Assembly: GCA_964640665.1 (NCBI GenBank)
Contig: CAZXHT010000022.1
Location: forward strand, 1-64,000
Direction of reading: 5' to 3'
From: DATKYQ01 sp964640665
Lineage (GTDB): Bacteria > Myxococcota > B64-G9
DNA: 64,000 nt
Both the position numbers and the translations under genes were made by a program. Position 1 is the stretch's first letter, and every line of letters starts with the position of its first letter. Below are positions 1-8,204 of this stretch, piece after piece. A model generated the notes under the pieces. The model had not been told where the DNA came from. It ran no database searches and was given only the letters and a program-made list of their open reading frames with translations.

Positions 1-174
1 ACGATCAGCGTGGATGCGGTGGAGTTCATAGCCATGTTGGCGCAGCACATCCCGCCCGCCCGCTGCCGCGGTTTTTGCGTTACCCTTGTGTCCTTGACCC
101 AGAGTTGCCAGAAGGCGCTCCGAGTCTGTCAGAATGCTGTCTCGGTCAGTCGCAATACATTGATTGTTCTATAA
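1..174 (+). pseudogene. Possible 3' remnant of an IS91-type transposase
   Basis: Frame 1 is open from the window edge to a TAA at 172-174. The first ~20 codons read ISVDAVEFIAMLAQHIPP, which resembles the conserved tail segment of IS91/IS801-type Y2 transposases (an EFI..L.QHIPP pattern that normally precedes an R..YG motif). The RYYG part is missing and the rest does not resemble the family, so this is probably a decayed end. It may be the end of a copy lying mainly left of the window. Based on remembered family pattern only. Confidence 0.35.
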
Positions 175-287
175 AATGGAGTCTTGTCAAAAATTCCTAT
201 GGAGTTTCATGCATGCTCCCAAAGGAATGTCTTTATGGTGTATCTCCCCGTATGGTATACATGCTCGAACCGGGAAGGAGCAACAGA

Positions 288-1382
288 ATGGGAAAATACC
301 TACTTGCCGGACTGTTGACTGGATTTCTTGCGATCGCGTCATTGGGGTGTTCCTCGGATAGCGGCGAATGCATCCCCGATTGCGCCCAGCGGTGCTGTGG
401 GGACGACGGTTGCGGGGGCACTTGCCGGGACAATTGCGCCATGACTGGGCAGAACTGCAATATCGATTCCTGCGGTTGCGAGGGCGAATGCCAGGAGTTG
501 GACTGTGACGACCTGGACAAGCAGTGCGGGACCTGGGGAGACGGATGCGGGGGCGACCTGGAATGCGGCACCTGCGCGGACGGGGCCGATTGTGTCGAGG
601 GCGTTTGCGAGGGCGGGGACGCGTGCGAAACCTCCCGGAGCGAATGGGAGTGCGTGAACGACGTCTGCACTTGCCAGGCAGGCCCGCGAAACGATCAGAA
701 CTGCGTCCATCCCGACGAGTCTGTGTTCTCGGAAAACTGCGAGGACTATTGCCGCTACTGCGCGTCGGCAACTTGTTCCTGCGACGTGCAGGGAACCTGC
801 GACGCGGATTGCTCCTGTGACCCCAACTGCGAATTGTGCGACTGCAACCACCTGCTCAGCTGCGAGTCCGACTGCGCGTGCGACCCGGATTGCACCAATC
901 CGTGTGCTTGTGACACTTCCTCGGGCTGCGACGCCGACTGCGACTGCGACGAGGACTGTACCGGAGAAACCATCTGCACGGCGGGCAACTACAATTATTG
1001 CACCGATTCCTCGGAGCACTGGGACGGCGATGTGTGCTGCGTGGACAACGTGACCGAGTGCACGACAGGCAACTTCAACTACTGCAACGATTCGGTCGAG
1101 CACTGGACCGGCGAGATGTGCTGTGTCGAAGACGTTTCGGAATGTACGGCAGGTGATTTCAACTATTGCAACGATTCGGCCGAGCACTGGACCGGCGAGG
1201 AGTGTTGCGTCGAGGACGTTTCGGTATGCGCGGCAGGCGACTTCAACTACTGCAACGATTCGGCCGAACACTGGACCGGGGAGATGTGTTGTGTGGAAGG
1301 TGTTTCGTACTGCGAAGATGGAAGCTACAACACCTGCAACGGGGCCGGCGAGCACTGGACCGGGGAGAAGTGCTGCTACTAG
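288..1382 (+). CDS. Cys-rich surface lipoprotein with five C-terminal 28-residue repeats
   Basis: The protein is 364 residues long. The start was set at 288 because a GGAAGGAG ribosome site precedes it and it opens with a lipoprotein signal peptide (MGKYLLAGLLTGFLAIASLGC, lipobox ASLGC). An in-frame upstream extension to 75 adds no recognisable sequence. After the lipidated Cys come CGDDGCGGTC-type Cys clusters seen in many Myxococcota lipoproteins, then a CxCxxxC-rich stretch, then five tandem repeats of the form C..G.[FY]NYC.DS.EHWTGE.CC. The many Cys pairs suggest a disulfide-rich, rigid, extracellular protein. No enzyme motif is visible and the function is unknown. Confidence 0.8.
   Translation: MGKYLLAGLLTGFLAIASLGCSSDSGECIPDCAQRCCGDDGCGGTCRDNCAMTGQNCNIDSCGCEGECQELDCDDLDKQCGTWGDGCGGDLECGTCADGADCVEGVCEGGDACETSRSEWECVNDVCTCQAGPRNDQNCVHPDESVFSENCEDYCRYCASATCSCDVQGTCDADCSCDPNCELCDCNHLLSCESDCACDPDCTNPCACDTSSGCDADCDCDEDCTGETICTAGNYNYCTDSSEHWDGDVCCVDNVTECTTGNFNYCNDSVEHWTGEMCCVEDVSECTAGDFNYCNDSAEHWTGEECCVEDVSVCAAGDFNYCNDSAEHWTGEMCCVEGVSYCEDGSYNTCNGAGEHWTGEKCCY
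975..1379 (+). repeat. Five tandem 84-bp coding repeats
   Basis: Units start at 975, 1059, 1143, 1227 and 1311; the last is 69 bp, ending at the stop. Each full unit encodes 28 residues with four Cys, including a CC pair, and a near-invariant EHWTGE core (EHWDGD in the first copy). Units 2-4 are closest to each other, suggesting recent internal duplication. Confidence 0.85.
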
Positions 1383-1601
1383 ATGATGGAACCTGCCGTC
1401 GATTTGACTTTCAGGCGTATGTTTGTATTCGCTGGAGTCTAAATTCGGGGGGATTCTTAGGGGACGGCGGTGTATTCGCGGCAACCAATTCGTTGACAAG
1501 ACAGTCCGCTCATATCTATGATCGCGTCATCGGACGACATCGTGAGAAGATCACACCGACGCTGTCATCCCAGACAAAGGGGCTATTGCTATAATCTGAG
1601 A

Positions 1602-1645
1602 AAAGCGGGGTCAGGCAATACCACTTGATACTTATTTCCTTCAGT
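1602..1645. repeat. Partial copy of a REP/MITE-like inverted-repeat element
   Basis: The segment from GCGGGGTCAGGC to CACTTGATACTTA matches one arm of the element at 36883-36992 (GGGGTCGGGTC...TTGATACTTA) and is followed by the same CAGTGTA core. The second arm is absent, so this is a half element. The surrounding gene-free stretch 1383-1703 shows nothing else I can name. Confidence 0.5.
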
Positions 1646-1703
1646 GTAGGAAGCGTAGGAATCTTCTTGACACAGAGTCTTAGATCATCAGATATTCGCA
1701 CTT

Positions 1704-2546
1704 ATGAGCGCAATAATACCCAAATCGACCGATTATGAAGTCCTCAAGGCAGACCTGTTGGAAATGATCGAGGCCGGAAGGCTTAATGCCGTCGAGGCGG
1801 TCAGCGAGGTGCTGTTGCGAACCTACTGGAAAGTGGGCAAACGGCTCGGCCGGGAGCGCGAGGCCCTCGGAGAAGGGAAGTCCGGATTCTTTGCCCGGCT
1901 GGCCGCCGACCTGGGAGTGGGATCGACCAAACTGTACAATTCCCTGCAGTTCTACAACGCGTATCCCCAGGGCCTTCCCAAGAATCCGGATTTCTACCGG
2001 CTGGCGTGGGGGAAGCACGTGGCTCTGCTCCCGGTTGGAGACCGTGAGGAACGAGACCGGTACATCGAGCGGGCACTCGAAGAAGACTGGTCGCGCGAGG
2101 CCATCCGCCGGGCGGTCCGGTCCGACTTGTTCGGCAAGGACAGCCTGGTGGATTCGACCGCCGGCAAATCCGGAAAACTCGACCGGCCGGCGCGCGATCT
2201 TCACAACTACGCAGGGGTGGTCGAGCGGGTGGTGGACGGCGACACCCTCAAGGTGCGCATCGACCTGGGATTCGACGTGTGGCGGGTGGAGAAGATAAGG
2301 CTGCGCGGGGTGGACACTCCCGAACTGGGAACGCCCGGGGGTAAGGAAGCGAAAACGTTCGTGGAGAAAACCCTGGCGGACACCCCGTTCGTGGTGCTGC
2401 GCACCTACAAGACCGACCGCTACTCTCGCTACGTGGCGGACGTGTTCTACGATCCGCTGCTCGCCACCAAGGCAAAAGTCTTCGCCAAGGGAAAGTTCCT
2501 CAACCAGGAACTACTGGACAAGAAACTGGCCACGCTGGCATTCTGA
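1704..2546 (+). CDS. DUF1016_N (YhcG N-terminal) fused to a staphylococcal-nuclease domain
   Basis: The protein is 280 residues. Residues ~10-140 match the helical N-terminal domain of YhcG/DUF1016 proteins (LLRTYWKVGKRL, SKLYN-like LYNSLQFYNAYP, WGKHVALL). Normally that domain precedes a PD-(D/E)XK nuclease. Here residues ~167-280 are instead an SNase/thermonuclease domain: VVDGDTLKVRI, then IRLRGVDTPE carrying the catalytic Arg and Glu, then RYSRYVA with the second catalytic Arg, then LNQELLDKKLA. All three SNase catalytic positions look intact. I infer a DNA- or RNA-cleaving enzyme whose N-terminus gives targeting; a defence role is possible but not shown. The gene stands alone between repeats. 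Confidence 0.8.
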   Translation: MSAIIPKSTDYEVLKADLLEMIEAGRLNAVEAVSEVLLRTYWKVGKRLGREREALGEGKSGFFARLAADLGVGSTKLYNSLQFYNAYPQGLPKNPDFYRLAWGKHVALLPVGDREERDRYIERALEEDWSREAIRRAVRSDLFGKDSLVDSTAGKSGKLDRPARDLHNYAGVVERVVDGDTLKVRIDLGFDVWRVEKIRLRGVDTPELGTPGGKEAKTFVEKTLADTPFVVLRTYKTDRYSRYVADVFYDPLLATKAKVFAKGKFLNQELLDKKLATLAF

Positions 2547-2952
2547 AACATACGGGTGGCCGCAGTCGGTGCACGAGCACACGCCGCCGGTCGGGACTAC
2601 GAAGGCCGAATTTTGCTGGAAGACGCCGTTGTCTCAAAAGACAACGTCTATTATCACGAGGCGCGCACTCATTTATAGGCAAAGACACACCCGCCCGCCG
2701 CGAGACCGAGCCGTCGGGACTGGGCAAAGTGGTGGCTCTACCGATGGTGGGAGGTCTGCATCATAAGTACACCCGCCGAGCCGCCTGACTGGATTGAGTT
2801 GAGCGCAGATTACAGAATCTCAGACGTTGAGAGATGGGCACTGGTACGACATCTCCCAGATTCAAGGCCACGGCTGCGACGCCAACTTGGACCTACTCGC
2901 ATTCAACCCTCGAATCGCGGCCAGGACCAAAAGCGTGGAGCAATGATCCAAC
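2547..2952. other. Gene-free stretch with one hairpin
   Basis: No convincing gene is seen here. At 2621-2649 an imperfect inverted repeat (GTTGTCT / AGACAAC plus flanking AGAC / GTCT) could form a hairpin after the nuclease gene, but there is no T-run, so I do not call it a terminator. A short open segment near 2830-2944 reads protein-like (GHWYDISQIQGHGCD) but matches nothing I recognise. Confidence 0.4.
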
Positions 2953-5499
2953 TCAGCGTTTCTCAAATGCACCCATATCCGGGCCGAGTCCCTGGGCAGG
3001 CCAGGCAGAGTAGGTATCGTTGAAGCCTTGTATGAGCATACCATTGTCTATTGCCGGGCTGGAGTCGCTCAACTCGAGATTGCCGCTGGCCAGGTTTTCA
3101 AATAGAGGGTCCCCGTAGATCCCGTTCATCTCCAAGCCTATGCCAGCACGAACCTCCTCAATGGTAGCATACCAGTCACCATCCCACTTCACTATATACT
3201 CGAACAGGGGGTCGTGCCTGAAGAGCAGGTCGTAGTCATAGCTCACCGTTCCGTCGGTTTGGCATGATTCATTGGCGATGATATAGCCGCCAACATAGAA
3301 GATGTTGTTCCGGTACTCGTGATTCCAGTACCCGGGCATATTGGTGCAAGTCACGCCGTCATCCTCGCGGCCACCGGATTCAGCGGCGGAAATGCCGTTA
3401 TCGATGCGGAAGGTGTTGTGATAGAGGTAGACCCTCCCGACGGAGTGCCCTCCATCGGGGAATGTACAGCAGCTGCCCACTTTGAGCGCCCCACCCTCGA
3501 CCGTTGGGCCGCCGGAAAAGGAGTCGTCAAAGGTGTTGATCACGTTCCTGAAGATGTAGATCGGGCCGCGGCCGACCGGATTGACCGAGATGCCCGAGAA
3601 GGAGCCACTGATGTAGTTGTTCCAGAATCTGACATTGGTCTCGTCCGAGCTTTCCAACTCGCAGGCATCGTCTGGATTGTTCAGGATGGTGTTGTCGTAA
3701 ATATCGGTATCGTAGTTGTGGCCGTAGGCTGAACTGCCGCTTTCCCAGAAGTTGACGTTGATGCCATCGATATGGCCGTCGATCGTATTACGCCTGATCA
3801 CCGATTCCCGGGTGCCGAACAACTCGATTCCGGGTGACTCATCGCCCTTGGCCGCACGCCAGGGCCACAGGGTGGGTCCAGCATCACTGATCGTGTTGTC
3901 CTGAATGACGATATGATGTCCCCCTTCACCCGAGCCCTGGCGGATACCGGCATGGCAATTCTCGATAGTGTTGCCCTCCAGCACGATGTAGTCAGCGCTG
4001 TTTTCCAGCCAGATGCCGCTGTTGCCCCAGCCCCCGCCGAAGTTTCTGATGGTCAGGCCCCTGATGATGATGTAATCGCCGGAGATGCTGAATCCTGGCG
4101 CACGGCGGGCGACAAGAATCTCATGGCTGTCAGGGTCATCCCTGTCGTATGTTCTCACATAGAGCGTGCCCGTGGAGTAAGCCCAGCCAAAGGGGGTGGC
4201 GTGAGAGCCGCCTACAATGCCATCCTCCGCATCCTGAAGATCTGACAGGTCATTATGTGGGAAGAGCCGCTGACCGTCCACGGCCACATATCCGGTGGGG
4301 GTAAATGTGATATCTGTTTGGAATATGTCCAGGCCTCCTCCATTGGGAGACCAGATATCACCCCCGGATGTGGCCAGGGCCTCATCAGACCCGTCGAGCA
4401 CGGCCGGGGCGCCGGGTTCATGGCTCTGCCAGGTTATGTACTGACCAGGCGCGCCGGATCTCGATATGCCGACCGCTTCACGGTAGGTTCCCGGCATGAT
4501 CCGAACGGTATCACCCGGCTGAACAATGTCGGCTGTGTGTTGAATCGTCTCAAAAGGTGAGACTTCCTCGGTTCCGGTATTGTTATCGTCATCTCCGTCT
4601 GGAGATACATAGTAGGTTGTCCCGGTTCCTGATGGGAAGCTCTCGAACCATGTACTGATGCTGGAGGACATTAGGTTGCCTGCAACCCCATCGAGATCTG
4701 TGACCACTATCCTCACATCGTACTCCGTGTCCGGTTCAGCCAAAAGGACACTCCCGATGAACTCCTGAGCCCCTCTGACCGCCTTGGCCGCGTCCATGCC
4801 CAGTATCCAGGTGCTGTCGGCGGAGCGTTTATATTCGACTGAAGCCACCCCATTTTCGTTCTGGTCGCCTGAAAAGGCGGCATAAACGCCAATGGATTGA
4901 AAGGTGGCCGTGAGAGACAGAGACTCGATAGTCGTACAATTGTTGTCAGTGCAGATGGGGCAGTTGGCCGGGTCACCGCCGGTGTCTATCTCGCAGCCGT
5001 TGCTGTAGCTGCCGTCACAGTCGGAATAGGGGTGATCGCACCCGGCAATAAAGCAGGCGTTGTCAGCGCAGCCGGGAGTGCCGTTAGCCACCAAGCATGC
5101 AATGTTGCAGCGACCACAGTTGCTTAGATTATCGGTGAGGTCTGTTTCGCAACCATTACCGTAGCTGTTGTCGCAGTCACCGTAGGGCGCCTGGCAGCTG
5201 TCCACAACACAGCTGCCAGCTTCACAGGCCCCTGACCCGTTGTCCACGCTACAGACCTCCCCGCATTTCCCGCAGTTCTGAGTATCGCTCTGCAGATTGA
5301 CGCAGTTCCCATCACACTCGGTTTGCCCTTCGAGGCAATCGTCCGTGACCTCCCCATTGCCACAGTGAAGGAAGCAGATGGTTGCCGTGAGGAGCAGGAA
5401 GATCCGAATCAGGCTGCCTGAAAAATGAATGCTCGCTATTATGCCGGAAATTGGGTCAAGCCTCTCTGGTGTCAGCGCTCTTGCATTTTTCGATAACAT
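2953..5499 (-). CDS. Lipoprotein with Cys-rich repeats and a right-handed beta-helix domain
   Basis: I chose the ATG at 5499 (AAAGGAAG six bases upstream); a longer open frame reaches 5637 but its first ~40 residues look like a different gene. After a long basic lead comes a hydrophobic segment ending in CFLHC, a plausible lipobox. Next are Cys-rich units (NCGKCGEVCS, GNGCETD, NCGRCNIAC) common in myxobacterial secreted proteins. A beta-sandwich-like linker follows, then YYVSPDGDDDNNTGT (DUF1565-type) and a PbH1 parallel beta-helix (repeated N.I.NC.AGI, DNTI). The fold is shared with polysaccharide lyases and pectinases, so carbohydrate binding or cleavage at the cell surface is likely; the substrate is unknown. 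Confidence 0.75.
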   Translation of the reverse strand: MLSKNARALTPERLDPISGIIASIHFSGSLIRIFLLLTATICFLHCGNGEVTDDCLEGQTECDGNCVNLQSDTQNCGKCGEVCSVDNGSGACEAGSCVVDSCQAPYGDCDNSYGNGCETDLTDNLSNCGRCNIACLVANGTPGCADNACFIAGCDHPYSDCDGSYSNGCEIDTGGDPANCPICTDNNCTTIESLSLTATFQSIGVYAAFSGDQNENGVASVEYKRSADSTWILGMDAAKAVRGAQEFIGSVLLAEPDTEYDVRIVVTDLDGVAGNLMSSSISTWFESFPSGTGTTYYVSPDGDDDNNTGTEEVSPFETIQHTADIVQPGDTVRIMPGTYREAVGISRSGAPGQYITWQSHEPGAPAVLDGSDEALATSGGDIWSPNGGGLDIFQTDITFTPTGYVAVDGQRLFPHNDLSDLQDAEDGIVGGSHATPFGWAYSTGTLYVRTYDRDDPDSHEILVARRAPGFSISGDYIIIRGLTIRNFGGGWGNSGIWLENSADYIVLEGNTIENCHAGIRQGSGEGGHHIVIQDNTISDAGPTLWPWRAAKGDESPGIELFGTRESVIRRNTIDGHIDGINVNFWESGSSAYGHNYDTDIYDNTILNNPDDACELESSDETNVRFWNNYISGSFSGISVNPVGRGPIYIFRNVINTFDDSFSGGPTVEGGALKVGSCCTFPDGGHSVGRVYLYHNTFRIDNGISAAESGGREDDGVTCTNMPGYWNHEYRNNIFYVGGYIIANESCQTDGTVSYDYDLLFRHDPLFEYIVKWDGDWYATIEEVRAGIGLEMNGIYGDPLFENLASGNLELSDSSPAIDNGMLIQGFNDTYSAWPAQGLGPDMGAFEKR

Positions 5500-5625
5500 T
5501 AGCATCTTCCTTTTCCAGCTTGCCAGCTTGTATGCAGACCTATCCTTATTCCAATGCAATTCCGGATCTGCCAGCAACTCTCGCCAAGACTCCGTTCCAG
5601 AGGACGGTACGTAGAAGATCTTCAT
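5500..5625 (-). pseudogene. 5' fragment of a hypothetical gene (VPSSG...SW..LLADP family, DUF6946-like)
   Basis: Reading left from an ATG at 5625, the frame gives MKIFYVPSSGTESWRELLA DP, a start I associate with DUF6946-type hypothetical proteins. The expected continuation is lost after about 35 residues, and the frame runs straight into the lipoprotein gene. I read this as a truncated gene fused by rearrangement to the upstream side of the neighbour. If the fusion is genuine, the lipoprotein would start here instead, which its signal peptide argues against. Confidence 0.4.
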
Positions 5626-5665
5626 CGATACCCCCAATATTCGAATGCTGTTGGTTGACTATTCT

Positions 5666-6196
5666 CTACCCCAAGTCCCCCCAGTTGCAGTATTTGTTGA
5701 CACTCTTTGAGTTTGGTTTGGTGCACTTACCTGCCTCCACGCAGATATTATACTGTGCCACTGTCACCTCGCTCTTCGTGAAGTCTATGCCTGCGGGCGA
5801 ACTCCTTACCCATTCGAATCCCATGTCGTACAGGGTTGAAGTAACCATGCATCTGGAGCCAAGCTTGATCACCTGGGTGGCAAGCGTCTTGTCGGCGGCC
5901 ATCTCCCTGCCAAGCTCAATCTGGCATTTTTCGTCGTAGCACTTCTTGTAGCTCTTGGCCTTCTGATCAATCAGGCGCTTCTTGAGCTGATCCCTGGGCA
6001 CAACCAGAAATTCGCCGCTTTCAGCAAGACGGGAGGCAAGGTAGTCGCTCAGCCTGACGAGCATGTCCTTTTCAAGGTTGATCCCCCTGGCCTCCACGTT
6101 GAATACAACCACGATTGGCCGCCGCTCTGCCGCCTGTGCGGCTGCCGGAACAAGAAGCGCCACCGCAATCAAGTACCCCGACAAACTCGCCTTCAT
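5666..6196 (-). CDS. Truncated TolB-N-like / formylglycine-generating-enzyme (SUMF1) protein
   Basis: The open frame is 176 residues with a clean signal peptide (ending AAAQAAE). Residues ~27-130 resemble the small periplasmic domain found ahead of FGE-sulfatase domains in myxobacterial proteins (VVVFNVEARG...YDEKCQIELGREM AADK). At ~143 the FGE domain begins (SEVTVAQYNICVEAGKC) but stops after ~30 residues at YCNWGDLG, where the family would continue for another 150-200. The catalytic Cys region and Ca-binding residues are gone. The break lies next to another truncated gene at 5625, so a deletion or rearrangement junction is likely. Probably non-functional. Confidence 0.65.
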   Translation of the reverse strand: MKASLSGYLIAVALLVPAAAQAAERRPIVVVFNVEARGINLEKDMLVRLSDYLASRLAESGEFLVVPRDQLKKRLIDQKAKSYKKCYDEKCQIELGREMAADKTLATQVIKLGSRCMVTSTLYDMGFEWVRSSPAGIDFTKSEVTVAQYNICVEAGKCTKPNSKSVNKYCNWGDLG

Positions 6197-6247
6197 AACC
6201 GGATCTCCCTCGACTTTGATGCGCTTGGATGATGATAGCCAAGTTGG

Positions 6248-6445
6248 TTGAGAACAACAACCTCAAGTCAAAAGTACGAATCGGGTTTTGACGACCGGTC
6301 AAGCGCCGACCGGTGGGCGAAGTTCGGCAGCGAGTCTTACAGCCGTGAGGAACTCGTGGCCGAGATGGGCGCGGCCTTTCTTGCATCGGAGGCTGGAATC
6401 GACACGGAGGGTCTCTCCGCAGCCGCCGCGCCAGTCATCGGGTGA
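6248..6445 (+). pseudogene. Fragment of an ArdC-type zincin-like metallopeptidase
   Basis: The segment WAKFGSESYSREELVAEMGAAF is the hallmark of the zincin-like domain of ArdC antirestriction / MPTase-PolyVal proteins (Y.REELVAE.GAAFL..EAGI). The HExxH-containing part before it and the C-terminal part after it are absent. The 65-residue open frame is therefore a remnant, and a sign that a conjugative or mobile element once sat here. Confidence 0.6.
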
Positions 6446-6526
6446 AAATCCCCCTTCTCTGAACGGTTTTGCGTTACACTTGGCCTGTTTTTGAAAACGT
6501 GATCCAAACCAAAGAGGAGGAAAAAA

Positions 6527-7522
6527 ATGAACTCGAAGAAGTCTCTCTTTTTATGTCTATCCGGTTTTACCCTCACGGTGCTTATGTTCTCCGGCGTAGG
6601 CTGCAATAAGAATTCTAGCACCGGCGCTGGAAAGCTTCCGGAAGTGGCTGCACTCGGAGCCTGCGGCGAGACATATCCCGCCCCTTCCGGTTGCGAATGG
6701 GCGCTTTCAATGGATGCGATTGTTTGGGGGACTCTGGTGAATCTGCGTCCGATCACGCTTCCGGCCGTGATCCCTGATACCAGTGGTAACCATGTCTGGG
6801 TCGATTCCTGTGATGGCGCAATAAACATCGCCCTGGAACTGGAAATCTCTATCGAGCGTGTCATTTCGGGGGAGGCGGACGATACCATCAAGGTCCGCAT
6901 CGGTAACGAGCAGGCCCATTCTTTCAACCCGATGCCGGAGAACTCTGGAGGCAAGGTGGTATGGACCCGTGGCGGAGTGACTGTGGGGGGCGGGCTGGCG
7001 GTGGGCCAGAAAATCGGGTTGCCGCTTCATTGGATGGCCGCAGATCAAGAATGGTCGTTGATGGGAGAGATCATGTTCGAGTTGAAGGCCGACGAGGCGA
7101 GCAAGGAGGCCATTGTTTTCCAGAGCGTGAACGGCGACTGTCGGCCGAGGGTGCCGGACGGCGTCGCCGGCCTTTCGCTCGACGAGCTCGCCTCTCTCAT
7201 CGCCACCTGTTCCTCAGAAGATGCACAGGCGGCTCAGGAGAGGAAAGAACAGATGGTGCAGATGTGGGGCACGCGTCCGGAATGCTATCTGGCACCGGTA
7301 TGTATCCCTAGGCAGGAACTGCAGGACGGAGGAACGGGTAGCTGCGACTCCGATGCAGACTGTGGTGCCAAGGAATACTGCAATTTCACGGTGGGAAAAT
7401 GCAAATGCCGTATACAGTGTACGGGAAAGTGCGGCGGGCCCGACGCTTGCGGCGGCACCTGCTTCAACATCTGCCCAGCCGGTCAGACCTGCCAGGCACC
7501 AGAATATACAATATGTTCTTGA
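6527..7522 (+). CDS. Lipoprotein with central globular domain and Cys-rich tail
   Basis: The protein is 331 residues. AGAGGAGG precedes the ATG. The signal peptide ends with VLMFSGVGC, a lipoprotein cleavage site. Residues ~40-210 form a globular domain without a family I recognise; it has alternating hydrophobic residues suggesting beta structure (ALELEISIERVISG). The C-terminal ~65 residues carry the pattern CDSDADCGAKEYC and CGGPDACGGTC, typical of extracellular Cys-rich domains in Myxococcota. Likely anchored on the outer membrane; function unknown. The gene is not in an operon. Confidence 0.75.
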   Translation: MNSKKSLFLCLSGFTLTVLMFSGVGCNKNSSTGAGKLPEVAALGACGETYPAPSGCEWALSMDAIVWGTLVNLRPITLPAVIPDTSGNHVWVDSCDGAINIALELEISIERVISGEADDTIKVRIGNEQAHSFNPMPENSGGKVVWTRGGVTVGGGLAVGQKIGLPLHWMAADQEWSLMGEIMFELKADEASKEAIVFQSVNGDCRPRVPDGVAGLSLDELASLIATCSSEDAQAAQERKEQMVQMWGTRPECYLAPVCIPRQELQDGGTGSCDSDADCGAKEYCNFTVGKCKCRIQCTGKCGGPDACGGTCFNICPAGQTCQAPEYTICS

Positions 7523-7651
7523 ACCTCCTTGCGATGATTTATAGTTGACTGCGACCTGCTCACGCTTTCGTGTTGAGCGGTAGGTGGGCCGGGGCACGGG
7601 CCTACCTCCATGAAAATCTCGGGGACGGAGACCGAATAACTGTCTTGGGGC

Positions 7652-7687
7652 GCATATTCCAACAACGTTGGAATTGTTGGAATATGC
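7652..7687. repeat. Perfect 14-bp inverted repeat
   Basis: Arms GCATATTCCAACAA (7652-7665) and its exact complement (7674-7687) enclose an 8-base loop that itself contains GTTGGAA. It lies 130 bases after the lipoprotein gene and has no T-run, so it is more likely part of a mobile-repeat remnant than a terminator. The rest of 7523-8188 holds no recognisable gene. Confidence 0.6.
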
Positions 7688-7820
7688 CGATTACCGGCGC
7701 CACGGTTTGGGAAATATGGGCTTATTACGTCTATAACCCTAAATATCTCCGTTTTCCGGAAACTGAAGGCCAAACCGTCATGCCTGTTGGAATTTGGGCG
7801 GAGTTGGCACTCGTCCGGAC

Positions 7821-8105
7821 AGGGAGATGGGGACGTAGCTACATTATTTACATTATTCTGAGCAGTCGCGCCGATTGGAGACACTAGTGGTTCCATGCCC
7901 CACGGTCCAAGACTTGATGTTCCGTAATCTCTTCATCACTTCATGGCGCGACTGTGATTTACGGATTTTGGATGTGGCGCCGGCAAAGAAAATGTCCCCG
8001 GTGAGCATATTGCGGTTGCATGAGTTGGGGAGAGAAGAGTATGACAAACGGGGTGTTAATGCCGAGCAACTCGCGAGAAAATGTAAATAATGAAGCTACG
8101 TCCCT
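7821..8105. mobile_element. ~285-bp MITE-like element bounded by near-perfect inverted repeats
   Basis: The left end (7831-7854, GGACGTAGCTACATTATTTA and on) and right end (8080-8103) are inverted copies with one mismatch in 24; AGGGA/TCCCT continue outside. Ends of the GGGGACGTAGCTAC type are, as I remember them, associated with REP-element (RAYT) transposases. Inside is a 71-residue open frame (7875-8090) that matches nothing I know. There is no transposase, so the element would need one in trans. Confidence 0.5.
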
Positions 8106-8153
8106 GTTCTCCGCATGGTCTTACGGCCAAGAAGCTGTTCTGACTCTTATTTA

Positions 8154-8181
8154 TTGACTTCTGACTATTTACTAGTATAGT
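8154..8181 (+). promoter_or_regulatory. Predicted promoter of the AbiE-like operon
   Basis: TTGACT (8154-8159) and TATAGT (8176-8181) are separated by 16 bases. The predicted transcript start falls at about 8188-8189, i.e. on the ATG at 8189, so the mRNA would be leaderless or nearly so. Confidence 0.5.
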
Positions 8182-8204
8182 AAATATCATGATGATAGTA
8201 AATA
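8166..8204. promoter_or_regulatory. Palindromic operator over the AbiE-like promoter
   Basis: TATTTACTA-GTA-TAGTAAATA at 8166-8186 is a perfect 9-bp-arm palindrome covering the -10 box. A third copy of the half site TAGTAAATA lies at 8196-8204, inside the first codons. AbiEi antitoxins are known to bind inverted repeats at their own promoters and repress them, so this is a natural autoregulatory site. Confidence 0.55.

Noticed and set aside
975..1379. CRISPR-like tandem repeat
   Set aside because: The 84-base units are contiguous, in frame and without spacers, so they are coding repeats.
339..1499. Long antisense open frame (386 residues) over the Cys-rich lipoprotein
   Set aside because: It is a by-product of the repeated coding sequence; no start signal, and composition is a mirror of the repeats.
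2621..2649. Intrinsic terminator after the nuclease gene
   Set aside because: The stem is interrupted and no T-run follows.
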